This document shows positions 1-6,158 of a stretch of DNA of 9,389 nt, in pieces. Each line of letters begins with the position of its first letter. The stretch's first letter is position 1. Origin of the DNA: Ruminococcaceae bacterium UBA945 (GTDB lineage Bacteria > Bacillota > Clostridia > Oscillospirales > Acutalibacteraceae); assembly GCA_002293315.1 (NCBI GenBank), contig DBCZ01000025.1:1-9389 (forward strand), written 5' to 3'. A program made the position numbers and the translations under genes. The notes beneath the pieces were generated by a model. It was not told the DNA's origin. It saw only the letters and a list, made by a program, of their open reading frames with translations, and ran no database searches.

Positions 1-348
1 GGTGGTCTTGCCCGAGCCCTGCAGGCCGCACATCATCACAACCGCAGGCGGGTGAGCGGGGGAATTCAATCTTTCCTCGCTGCCGCCCATGAGGTTCGTG
101 AGCTCTTCATTGACTATCTTTATGACCATCTGCGCGGGCGTTAGGCTTTCCATGACCTCCGCGCCGACGGCTCTCTCTGTCACTTTTGCAGTGAAATCTT
201 TGGCAACCTTATAATTAACGTCCGCTTCGAGAAGAGCGAGGCGAACCTCCCTCATGGCATCCTTCACATCGGCCTCAGTGAGCTTGCCCTTGCTTCTCAG
301 CTTCTTAAATGAGTTTGCCAGCTTGTCGGCAAGACCTTCAAACGCCAT
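1..348 (-). CDS. ffh: Signal recognition particle protein Ffh, N-terminal part (runs off the left edge)
   Basis: Ffh is the GTPase of the signal recognition particle; with the SRP RNA it binds signal sequences emerging from ribosomes and delivers them to FtsY at the membrane. The 116 visible residues hold the helical N domain (start MAFEGLADKL, with the family-typical KGKLTEADVK and REVRLALLEADVN stretches) and end inside the GTPase domain exactly at the P-loop GLQGSGKTT. The rest of the G domain and the methionine-rich M domain lie outside the window. The ATG at 348 is preceded by AAAAGGAGAAAAGA, an excellent Shine-Dalgarno at good spacing. It follows ylxM by 32 nt on the same strand, the usual Firmicute order, so the two are almost certainly co-transcribed from the promoter at 802-831. 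Confidence 0.97.
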   Translation of the reverse strand, partial: MAFEGLADKLANSFKKLRSKGKLTEADVKDAMREVRLALLEADVNYKVAKDFTAKVTERAVGAEVMESLTPAQMVIKIVNEELTNLMGGSEERLNSPAHPPAVVMMCGLQGSGKTT

Positions 349-380
349 CTTTTCTCCTTTTGCAAATGTGGTTTACGTGA

Positions 381-749
381 TTATTCCTCAAGCGCCAGCT
401 CCTGCGCGCACTCTACTATCTCAGCGATATTCACGTTGATATCCGGGTTATTCACCCCGCGCGAGTTTATCTCTTGAATCAGCAGGGCGCAGTCACAAAT
501 CTTGGCAAGACCGTCTTTCACGTTCTTGAAGCGCTTCGCAAGCCCCAGCTGCTCTTCCATTTCAAGAAGCTGCTGCTCCGCGCGCTTTATGGCATCTCGC
601 ACGCCCTGACGTGTGATGCCCTTTTCCGTGGCGATTTCGGCAAGCGAAAGGTCTTCGTTATAATACGCTTCAATAACTTCGCGCTGCTTATCCGTCAGCA
701 TGTCGCCGTAGAAATCGAGGAGAAATGTGATTCTCAAATCCTTTGCCAA
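381..749 (-). CDS. ylxM: YlxM/p13-family putative DNA-binding protein (UPF0122), SRP-associated
   Basis: This 122-residue protein belongs to the YlxM (UPF0122) family, small helix-turn-helix proteins encoded just before ffh in Firmicutes and thought to assist or regulate the SRP pathway. Residues about 17-55 carry the sigma-region-4-like helix-turn-helix: LTDKQREVIEAYY, then LSLAEIATEKGITRQGVRDA. This is followed by a charged helix (KRAEQQLLEMEEQL). The C-terminal 40 residues are less conserved, and the protein is slightly longer than the usual roughly 110 residues. The start is TTG at 749, chosen because GGGAGG lies 7 nt upstream and the family begins at MAKDLRITFLLDFYGDMLT; no better ATG exists in frame. 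A consensus promoter with an inverted repeat at its start point precedes it. Confidence 0.95.
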   Translation of the reverse strand: MAKDLRITFLLDFYGDMLTDKQREVIEAYYNEDLSLAEIATEKGITRQGVRDAIKRAEQQLLEMEEQLGLAKRFKNVKDGLAKICDCALLIQEINSRGVNNPDINVNIAEIVECAQELALEE

Positions 750-771
750 GACGCCACCTCCCTGAATTTAT

Positions 772-794
772 CTGTAAAGTTTTTTTCTTTACAG
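772..794. repeat. Perfect 8-bp inverted repeat at the ylxM transcription start
   Basis: On the plus strand CTGTAAAG, seven T, CTTTACAG. The arms are perfect 8-bp complements around a homopolymer loop. It begins within a base or two of the predicted start point of the ylxM promoter, so it could be an operator for a dimeric repressor or a hairpin capping the 5' end of the ylxM-ffh mRNA and protecting it from decay. In the mRNA sense the loop is seven A, so it is not followed by a U tract and is unlikely to be a terminator. Confidence 0.7.
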
Positions 795-801
795 CATATG
801 A

Positions 802-831
802 ATTATACAATATAGATATTATCTTTGTCAA
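802..831 (-). promoter_or_regulatory. SigA-type promoter for ylxM-ffh
   Basis: Reading the minus strand, a perfect -35 TTGACA (831-826) is separated by 18 bp from a perfect -10 TATAAT (807-802). Transcription would begin near 795, giving a leader of about 45 nt before the TTG start of ylxM. Both hexamers match the consensus fully; the spacer is 1 bp longer than optimal. The predicted start point directly abuts the inverted repeat at 772-794. Confidence 0.85.
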
Positions 832-941
832 CATAATTCTTAAAAGAAGTTTTCCGAAACACAATAAACTGCGGTGCTGTGCGGAAAAGGGGCTAAATGT
901 GGTGAATGAAGTTGATAGTTGAGATTGGTTGTAGCAGTGTT
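832..941. other. Non-coding stretch upstream of the ylxM promoter
   Basis: Between the ylxM promoter and the terminator of the orphan gene there is no credible gene; the reading frames here are short, without Shine-Dalgarno or protein-like composition. A weakly repetitive tract around 905-928 (GTTGATAGTTGAGATT on the plus strand) loosely resembles the 7-bp tandem repeat found at 2184-2211, which may be coincidence. Nothing else is visible. Confidence 0.5.
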
Positions 942-987
942 CGAAAATAACAAAGGACAAAGCCTCACAAATAAGCGTGCTTTGCCC
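942..987 (-). terminator. Rho-independent terminator of the AT-rich orphan gene
   Basis: In the minus-strand transcript GGGCAAAGC (987-979) pairs with GCUUUGUCC (963-955), 9 bp including one G-U pair, around a 15-nt loop. It is followed by UUUGUUAUUUU, a U-rich tail. It begins 55 nt after the stop codon at 1042 and separates the cluster to its right from ylxM-ffh. The 3' arm and tail read CUUUGUCCUUU, close to the CTTGTCCTTT arm of the long inverted repeat at 8177-8226. Confidence 0.7.
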
Positions 988-1041
988 TATAACACCAATT
1001 TATTCCTTTTCCTTCAGCGGCAGTCCACAAGAATTATGCAC

Positions 1042-1626
1042 TTACAATTTCAATTCATCGCGTAGTGTCATAATGATGGCGTTCTTAGCAAGCTGGAATT
1101 CTTCACTTTGGATTATTCCCGGAGGACCAAATGAATTATACTCTGCAACTTCGAAGCTTATTATTGCATTTAAAACTATTTGTGTGGAGATTGACTTAAT
1201 TCTTCCATTATTGGCTTTCATGAATTCATCATATCTTTTCTTCGCAGTGGTATACTCTAATTCATTCTTTTCCATAAGTTTCAAAGTATGCTCGCAATTA
1301 TGAAGTGAAGCTTGAAGATTATATGGGATTCTCTGCTTTTCCATATCCAACTCATCAATTCTTGCATTATAATCATCAATTTGATAGTTGATGATTTCAT
1401 ACATAATAGTGTAATCCCCGCTGAAAGAAGGTGGATATTCCATACCAAAGTGAAGAATCGATAGCGGTGTTTCTTCAGGAAAAGAATCAATAATATCGAT
1501 GAGTTCCGCATATAAAGGTTCTCGTGCTTCAATCCTACGCTCTTCTCTTGATATATTAGCTTTCTCTTTAGATTCGAAAAACCCTTTAATTCCTTCTATT
1601 AAACCGCCAAATATCATACTGAACAT
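1042..1626 (-). CDS. Hypothetical protein, AT-rich orphan gene
   Basis: I do not recognise this 194-residue protein. It starts with a hydrophobic or amphipathic segment (MFSMIFGGLIEGIKGFF), then is strongly charged. Residues about 78-135 are rich in heptad-like charged helix (YQIDDYNARIDELDMEKQR, later EKNELEYTTAKKRYDEFMKAN), suggesting a coiled coil. There is no complete transmembrane segment, metal motif or Walker motif. The ATG at 1626 has AAGGA about 13 nt upstream, longer than ideal; the ATG at 1617 is an alternative. It begins 31 nt after the ACT gene on the same strand and ends before a terminator, so it could be co-transcribed. Base composition is unlike its neighbours: bases 1321-1380 hold 19 G+C of 60, whereas 1861-1920 inside the ACT gene hold 35 of 60. 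This suggests a horizontally acquired gene. Confidence 0.65.
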   Translation of the reverse strand: MFSMIFGGLIEGIKGFFESKEKANISREERRIEAREPLYAELIDIIDSFPEETPLSILHFGMEYPPSFSGDYTIMYEIINYQIDDYNARIDELDMEKQRIPYNLQASLHNCEHTLKLMEKNELEYTTAKKRYDEFMKANNGRIKSISTQIVLNAIISFEVAEYNSFGPPGIIQSEEFQLAKNAIIMTLRDELKL

Positions 1627-1657
1627 AAATGATGCACCATCCTTATTATATCCACTT

Positions 1658-2089
1658 CTACATGTCGTAGATTTCCTGCGGGTTGAGAATCGCAGAGCCG
1701 CCGCTTTCGAGGGCTTTAATGGCAGCCTCGCCGTCGTCCGCGCGGATTATGATATAAGCCTTGCCCTTATCGCGGCTGATGAAGGCATACATATACTCAA
1801 TTGCAATGCTGTTATCAGCGAGGGTTCTCACGGCATAGGCGAACGCGCCGGGCTTGTCGTCGATACCCACTGCGATGACATCTGTAAGCGAAACCGTGAA
1901 GCCGTTCTCCCTCAGCGCCGTGACAGCCTCGTTCGGCTTGTCAACGATTACGCGCAGGATTCCGAAATCGCTTGTGTCAGCGACGGAAATTGCGCGGATG
2001 TCCACATTTGCCTTAGCGAGAGCCTCCGTGATTTCGGCAAGGCGACCCGCCTTGTTTTCAACAAAAATCGAAAGTTGTTTCAATTGCAT
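1658..2089 (-). CDS. Tandem ACT-domain protein, probable aromatic amino acid sensor
   Basis: This 143-residue protein is made of two ACT domains and nothing else. The first spans about residues 3-68 (LSIFVENKAGRLAEITEALA, then ISVADTSDFGILRVIVD). The second spans about 70-143 (VIAVGIDDKPGAFAYAVRTLA, then AYIIIRADD). The N-GR-L and KPGAF loops match the regulatory-site turns of amino-acid-binding ACT domains. Stand-alone tandem ACT proteins are commonly encoded next to paaK and iorAB in anaerobic bacteria and archaea. A role in sensing aromatic amino acids or modulating the neighbouring enzymes is inferred from that context; no catalytic domain is present. The ATG at 2089 follows AAAAGGAGCAAAACT, a strong Shine-Dalgarno. 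It lies 130 nt after paaK copy 1, a gap filled with repeats. Confidence 0.9.
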   Translation of the reverse strand: MQLKQLSIFVENKAGRLAEITEALAKANVDIRAISVADTSDFGILRVIVDKPNEAVTALRENGFTVSLTDVIAVGIDDKPGAFAYAVRTLADNSIAIEYMYAFISRDKGKAYIIIRADDGEAAIKALESGGSAILNPQEIYDM

Positions 2090-2150
2090 AGTTTTGCTCC
2101 TTTTCTGTATATTTTAGTGATTTATACGTTGTTGATTATTTTTGTTACGG

Positions 2151-2171
2151 ACGGGCGGAAAGCGCCCCTAC
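2151..2171. repeat. Short palindromic intergenic repeat, copy B
   Basis: The minus strand reads GTAGGGGCGCTTTCCGCCCGT, a hairpin of GGGCG and CGCCC around CTTTC. It shares the GTAGGGGCG...CGCCCGT ends with the copy lodged in iorB (4366-4393), but has a shorter interior. It lies between paaK copy 1 and the ACT gene, immediately next to a 7-bp tandem repeat. GTAGGGGCG-type palindromes of this kind are familiar dispersed elements in many clostridial genomes. Confidence 0.7.
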
Positions 2172-2183
2172 GTTTTTGTCCTT

Positions 2184-2211
2184 AATTGTCAATTATCAAT
2201 TATCAATTGTC
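2184..2211. repeat. Four tandem copies of a 7-bp unit
   Basis: On the plus strand AATTGTC, AATTATC, AATTATC, AATTGTC follow one another without gaps, differing only at the fifth base. On the minus strand the tract is followed by AATTAAGGACAA and then by palindromic copy B, so tandem repeat, AAGGACAA box and palindrome form one composite of about 60 bp filling most of the space between paaK copy 1 and the ACT gene. Confidence 0.8.
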
Positions 2212-2219
2212 CATTGCAC

Positions 2220-3518
2220 TTATTGTGCTCTTTTGTCTATGACGCGCTTGGCTTTACCCATTGAGCGCTCAATTGATTTCGGCTCCAGGAGGCGCACCCT
2301 TGCTGCGATGCTGAGCGTTGATTGCAATGCCGCCGCAATTTTCTGCTCCACTTCCTCGAGGCTTCTGATTGTATCCGAGAAGATTTTCTCGTTTATCTCC
2401 ACCTGCACCTCAAGTGTATCAAGATTATTCTTCCTGTCAACAATAATTTGATAATTCGGGTCCATGCCGAGCTCAAGCAGCACGCTTTCAATCTGCGACG
2501 GGAAGACGTTGATGCCGCGTATAATCAGCATATCGTCTGTTCTGCCCCTCGTTTTGGACATTCTTGCGAGCGTTCTGCCGCATTTGCACTTCTCGTGCGT
2601 TATCGAGCAAATATCCCTCGTGCGGTATCTGATGAGCGGCAACGCCTCTTTGCCTATGCAGGTGAAGACGAGCTCGCCGAATTCGCCGTCCGGCAGGCGC
2701 TCGCCGGTATCCGGGTCAATGATTTCAGGATAGAAATAGTCTTCGTTGATGTGCATGCCGTCCTGCTCCTCGCATTCGCTCGCAACGCCGGGGCCCGCAA
2801 TCTCGGAGAGGCCGTAGATGTCATAGGCCTTGATTGCGAGAGATTTTTCAATCTCCCTGCGCATTTCCTGCGTCCACGGCTCCGCACCGAAGATACCCGC
2901 ACGAACCTTTAGCGTCGTGGGGTCAATGCCCTTTTCTCTCACGGTTTCGCCTATATACATCGCGTAAGACGGCGTGCAGCAGAGAATATCCGAGCCGTAA
3001 TCCTGCATGATTTGAATCTGCCTGTCCGTGTTGCCCGATGAGACGGGGATTGCCGTCGCGCCCAAGCATTCCGCGCCGTAATGCAGCCCGAGCCCGCCTG
3101 TGAAGAGGCCGTAGCCGTATGAGACGTGGACGAAGTCGTCCTTACTGCCGCCCGCGCCGACGATGCTTCGCGCCGCGCACTCCGACCAGACGTCGATGTC
3201 GTTTTGGGTATATGCCACGACGGTCTGCTTGCCGGTGGTGCCGCTTGACGCGTGGATTCTCACCAAATCCTCTCTGGGCACGGCCATGAGGCCGAACGGG
3301 TATGTGTCGCGCAAATCCTGCTTATAAGTGAACGGCAGCTTTACTATGTCGTCAATGGTTTTGATGTCTTCAGGCTTTATGCCGAGCTCATCAAGCTTCT
3401 GCCTGTAAAGCGGCACGTTCTCATAGTTTCTCTTTACGATGTCTCTCAGCCTCTCACTCTGGATTTCCCTCAAGACGTCTTGAGAGGCGCATTCGATTGC
3501 AATGTTGAAATAGCTCAT
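2220..3518 (-). CDS. paaK: Phenylacetate-CoA ligase family protein, copy 1
   Basis: PaaK-type adenylate-forming ligases activate an arylacetate with ATP and CoA to arylacetyl-CoA, AMP and pyrophosphate. The 432 residues match the usual family length. Visible motifs are the ATP-binding loop HASSGTTGKQT (89-99), VSYGYGLFTGG (132-142), the canonical FGAEPWT (around 210-216), YGLSEIAGPG (235-244), the Cys-containing KCKCGRT stretch followed by GRTDDMLIIRGINVFPSQIE, and the C-terminal lysine loop MGKAKRVID. The loop carries Gln where Pro is usual (GKQT rather than GKPT). It starts at ATG 3518 with AAAGGA about 12 nt upstream. The 79-nt AT-rich leader before it holds only weak promoter-like hexamers (TATAAA with a poor -35), so it may be transcribed from the iorAB operon. 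The exact arylacetate used cannot be read from sequence. Confidence 0.94.
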   Translation of the reverse strand: MSYFNIAIECASQDVLREIQSERLRDIVKRNYENVPLYRQKLDELGIKPEDIKTIDDIVKLPFTYKQDLRDTYPFGLMAVPREDLVRIHASSGTTGKQTVVAYTQNDIDVWSECAARSIVGAGGSKDDFVHVSYGYGLFTGGLGLHYGAECLGATAIPVSSGNTDRQIQIMQDYGSDILCCTPSYAMYIGETVREKGIDPTTLKVRAGIFGAEPWTQEMRREIEKSLAIKAYDIYGLSEIAGPGVASECEEQDGMHINEDYFYPEIIDPDTGERLPDGEFGELVFTCIGKEALPLIRYRTRDICSITHEKCKCGRTLARMSKTRGRTDDMLIIRGINVFPSQIESVLLELGMDPNYQIIVDRKNNLDTLEVQVEINEKIFSDTIRSLEEVEQKIAAALQSTLSIAARVRLLEPKSIERSMGKAKRVIDKRAQ

Positions 3519-3597
3519 TTACTTTAAGATTCCTTTCGTGTTTACAAATTTAATATTTTATAGAATATGGAAAACTGAAGAGAATTTATCTGCTTTC

Positions 3598-3786
3598 CTA
3601 TTCGTCAAAAAGGTCGGTATGTCTGCCGGTTCCTACAGCTAAAAGAATCATCACTTCTTCTTGAATCTGATACACTAACAACCAATCCGGCTCTATGTGG
3701 CATTCGCGAAAACCCAACATTTCACCTTTGAGAAGGTGGTCGTGATATTTTTCGGGCATTTGTTTGAATGCCACATAAAAAATCAA
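3598..3786 (-). pseudogene. Truncated YafQ/RelE-type mRNA interferase toxin remnant
   Basis: The open frame of up to 62 codons matches the C-terminal two thirds of YafQ-type toxins: PEKYHDHLLKGEMLGFREC, then HIEPDWLLVYQ, then GTGRHTDLF. The residues known to matter in E. coli YafQ are all in place: His17, His30, Asp34, His56 and Phe60 of this frame correspond to H50, H63, D67, H87 and F91. Missing are the first 35-40 residues, the helices that pack against the antitoxin; an in-frame stop at 3807-3805 rules out a longer frame. The only early start is TTG at 3786, whose TTGA overlaps the iorB stop TGA. GTG at 3774 and ATG at 3759 are alternatives. No DinJ-like antitoxin gene is nearby. I call it a remnant, but a short translated product coupled to iorB cannot be excluded. 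Confidence 0.8.
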
Positions 3787-4403
3787 TAGCTGTTGTAGCC
3801 TAATTCAAAGGCTTTTTGGTTCAGCTCCAGAAACTTCTCCGGCACGCATTTTTCCAGCGCGGAAAGCCAGACCTCTTTCTCGATGTCCATGTCCTTTGCC
3901 AACGCGCCGATCAGCACTACATTTACGGCCCTCACGCTGCCTGCCTGCTTGGCGAGACTCAGGGCGTCCAGCCTGCGCACAGTGATGCCGAGGGATTCTA
4001 TCGCGAGGATTACCTCCTGCGGATACTCCGCCGCACCTGTGATTACGGGCATGGGGTCAATTTGCTGCGTGCTGGTTATCACCGTGCCACCGGGCTTCAG
4101 AAACGGCAGATAGCGCGCCGCTTCAAGCTCTTCAAACGCGAGGATTATATCCGCCTCGCCGTTCTCTATCACGGGTGAATTCACCTCATCGCCGTATCTG
4201 ACATAGGTGATAACCGAGCCGCCGCGCTGGCTCATTCCGTGAACCTCGCTGACCTTCACGTCGTAGCCCTTTTGGACAAGCGCGTCACCCATTATTCTGC
4301 TTGCGAGGAGAGTTCCCTGACCGCCCACGCCGACTATGATTATGCTTTTCACGCTTTCTGCGTTGACGGGCGGGCATGGAAACCCGCCCCTACTGTTGCT
4401 CAT
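3783..4403 (-). CDS. iorB: Indolepyruvate:ferredoxin oxidoreductase, beta subunit
   Basis: IorB is the gamma-type subunit of the two-subunit aryl-pyruvate:ferredoxin oxidoreductase; with IorA it converts indolepyruvate, phenylpyruvate or hydroxyphenylpyruvate plus CoA to arylacetyl-CoA, CO2 and reduced ferredoxin, reversibly. The 206-residue protein shows IIIVGVGGQGTLLASRIMG (21-39), the family signature SEVHGMSQRGGSV, and ends in KAFELGYNSY. I chose ATG 4403 because its ATGA overlaps the iorA stop TGA, the usual coupled arrangement, and AAGGGGG precedes it. Oddly, the first 17 residues are not family sequence: codons for SRGGFPCPPVN come from a palindromic repeat inserted in frame. GTG at 4352, directly before the conserved strand, is an alternative start but lacks a Shine-Dalgarno. 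The C-terminus looks complete despite the toxin remnant that begins inside its stop codon. Confidence 0.93.
   Translation of the reverse strand: MSNSRGGFPCPPVNAESVKSIIIVGVGGQGTLLASRIMGDALVQKGYDVKVSEVHGMSQRGGSVITYVRYGDEVNSPVIENGEADIILAFEELEAARYLPFLKPGGTVITSTQQIDPMPVITGAAEYPQEVILAIESLGITVRRLDALSLAKQAGSVRAVNVVLIGALAKDMDIEKEVWLSALEKCVPEKFLELNQKAFELGYNSY
4362..4398. repeat. Short palindromic repeat, copy A, inserted in the start of iorB
   Basis: The core at 4366-4393 reads, on the minus strand, GTAGGGGCGGG, TTTCCATG, CCCGCCCGT: a 7-bp hairpin of GGGCGGG and CCCGCCC with an 8-nt loop. It is flanked by GTTG on both sides (plus strand, 4362-4365 and 4395-4398), which looks like a 4-bp target duplication. 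Removing one GTTG plus the element deletes 33 nt, exactly 11 codons, and leaves iorB starting MSNAESVKSIIIVG. It has the same ends as copy B at 2151-2171. Confidence 0.75.
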
Positions 4404-6142
4404 GACCTTACCCCCTTCACAATCGCGTTCTTCGGGCAAATCCCCGCGCATACGTTGCAGCCGGTGCAGGTGTTGGCGTCTATCACAGCTTTTTTGGATG
4501 CAGCGTCAAAGCTGAGCGACGGGCAGCCGACGCCCATACAGATTTTGCAGCCTATGCAGTTCTCGTTGACCATGAGAGGCTCGGCATGCTTCACGTATTT
4601 CAAAAGCGCGCAGGGTCTGCGGCTGATGATTACGCTCGGCTCTTCCGCTTCAAGCTCTTCGGCGAGAACCTTTTGCACGGCTTTTACGTCATATGGGTCT
4701 ACGACTGTCACGCGGCTTATGCCGATTGATTTGCAGAGGGCTTCGAGATTCACGGCAGTGGTGGGGTCGCCCTTAAGCGTGAAGCCGGTGGTCGGGTTCT
4801 GCTGCTGCCCCGTCATGCCTGTGATGGAGTTATCGAGGATAATCGTGACGGAATTGCTTTGATTATACGCCACATTGACGAGGCTGTTGATGCCTGTGTG
4901 CATAAAGGTGGAGTCGCCAATGACGGCGACTGCTCTCTTCGAAGCCTCCTCTCCCCTAGCCTTGTTGAAGCCATGGAGCGCCGAAATTGACGCGCCCATG
5001 CAGATACAGGTATCCATCGCGCTGAGAGGGGCTGACGCCCCGAGCGTATAGCAGCCTATGTCGCCGCTGACGAATACCTTGGCCTTATTCAGCGTATAGA
5101 ACAGCCCTCTGTGAGGGCATCCGCTGCACATAACCGGCGGGCGAATCGGAAGCTCCGCAGGAAGCGAGAAAAAAGCGTTCTCGTCGCAGGTGATATATTG
5201 TTTGATGATTCTCTGAGAGAATTCGCCGACGCGCGGGAGCAAATCTTTGCCGACGACATTTACGCCGATGGCTTTGCAGTGCGCCTCGATTATATCGTCA
5301 AGCTCTTCAATGACGTATACTTTATCTAAACCGGCGGCGAAGCTTTTTATCTTTTCAACCGGCAGCGGGTAAACCGCGCCGAGCTTGAGATAGTTCGCGC
5401 CGTCACCGATGGCCTCGCGCGCGTATTGGTAGCAGGCGCCCGAGGTGATGACGCCGATTTTAGCGTTGTTGTCAATGATTTTATTCAGCTCGCAGGTCTC
5501 CGCCCACTCTGTCAGTTTTTTCGTGCGAACTTCCACGGCGACATGCTTAGGCCTCGCAAACGCGGGCAGCATAACATTCTTCGCGGTGTTTTTATCATAT
5601 GGCTTCAGTTCGATACTATCGCGCTCCGAGATTTCCACAAGGCTGCGCGAATGCGAAATGCGCGTGGTGAGCCTGAGAAAAACGGGTGTGTCATACTCCT
5701 CCGAAAGCGCGTAGGCCAGCTTCGTGAAATCCTTGCATTCCTGCGAATCCGAAGGCTCAAGCATGAGGATTTTCGCGGCCTTGGCATAGTTGCGCGAATC
5801 CTGTTCATTTTGCGAGGAGTGCATACCGGGGTCATCCGCGACGCCTATCACCATGCCCGCATTTACGCCGATATAGCTCATCGTGAAGATTGGGTCTGCC
5901 GCAACGTTCAATCCGACGTGCTTCATGCCGCAGAACGAACGCGCACCTCCGATTGCCGCGCCCGCCGCGACCTCCGCCGCGACCTTTTCATTAGGCGCCC
6001 ACTCTGTGTAGATTTCGTCATATTTTGCCGCCGCTTCGGTTATCTCCGTACTGGGTGTGCCGGGGTAGCTTGAAACAACGCCCACTCCCACCTCATACAG
6101 CCCCCTCGCGACGGCCTCATTGCCTAGCAGTAATTCCTTCAT
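4400..6142 (-). CDS. iorA: Indolepyruvate:ferredoxin oxidoreductase, alpha subunit
   Basis: IorA carries the thiamine diphosphate active site and the iron-sulphur clusters of the aryl-pyruvate oxidoreductase. The 580 residues show the N-terminal pyrimidine-binding domain (YPGTPSTEI at 26-34; WAPNEKVAAE with the likely catalytic Glu52), the CSGCPHRG motif mid-protein, and a C-terminal diphosphate-binding domain with GDSTFMHTGINS followed by LDNSITGMTG. The tail is a two-cluster ferredoxin module: Cys 529, 532, 535, 540 and Cys 559, 562, 565, 569 with CP endings, enough for two [4Fe-4S] clusters. Length and order fit full IorA. Start ATG 6142 begins the family sequence MKELLLGNEAVARGLYE; the frame stays open to an ATG at 6229 inside the nitroreductase gene, but those 29 residues are not family-like. 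AAAGGA lies about 12 nt upstream. It begins 16 nt after the nitroreductase stop and its own stop overlaps the iorB start. Confidence 0.97.
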   Translation of the reverse strand: MKELLLGNEAVARGLYEVGVGVVSSYPGTPSTEITEAAAKYDEIYTEWAPNEKVAAEVAAGAAIGGARSFCGMKHVGLNVAADPIFTMSYIGVNAGMVIGVADDPGMHSSQNEQDSRNYAKAAKILMLEPSDSQECKDFTKLAYALSEEYDTPVFLRLTTRISHSRSLVEISERDSIELKPYDKNTAKNVMLPAFARPKHVAVEVRTKKLTEWAETCELNKIIDNNAKIGVITSGACYQYAREAIGDGANYLKLGAVYPLPVEKIKSFAAGLDKVYVIEELDDIIEAHCKAIGVNVVGKDLLPRVGEFSQRIIKQYITCDENAFFSLPAELPIRPPVMCSGCPHRGLFYTLNKAKVFVSGDIGCYTLGASAPLSAMDTCICMGASISALHGFNKARGEEASKRAVAVIGDSTFMHTGINSLVNVAYNQSNSVTIILDNSITGMTGQQQNPTTGFTLKGDPTTAVNLEALCKSIGISRVTVVDPYDVKAVQKVLAEELEAEEPSVIISRRPCALLKYVKHAEPLMVNENCIGCKICMGVGCPSLSFDAASKKAVIDANTCTGCNVCAGICPKNAIVKGVRS

Positions 6143-6158
6143 TTTGTAATATAATCCT

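Noticed and set aside
688..960. Minus-strand frame of 90 codons across the ylxM promoter
   Set aside because: It crosses the consensus promoter, the inverted repeat and the ylxM start in another frame, and resembles no protein.
1645..1650. TATAAT upstream of the orphan gene as its own promoter
   Set aside because: No -35-like hexamer lies 16-18 bp upstream, so I could not support a promoter.
4404..4451. Upstream in-frame ATG at 4451 for iorB
   Set aside because: It would overlap iorA by 52 nt and add a non-family MRGDLPEERD segment; ATG 4403 overlaps the iorA stop in the usual way and has a better Shine-Dalgarno.
5426..6073. Long plus-strand reading frames opposite iorA, paaK and the ACT gene (also 6822-7535, 1499-2185 and 2322-2912)
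   Set aside because: They are antisense to genes with clear family motifs, have no Shine-Dalgarno, and their translations are Arg/Leu-rich without recognisable domains.
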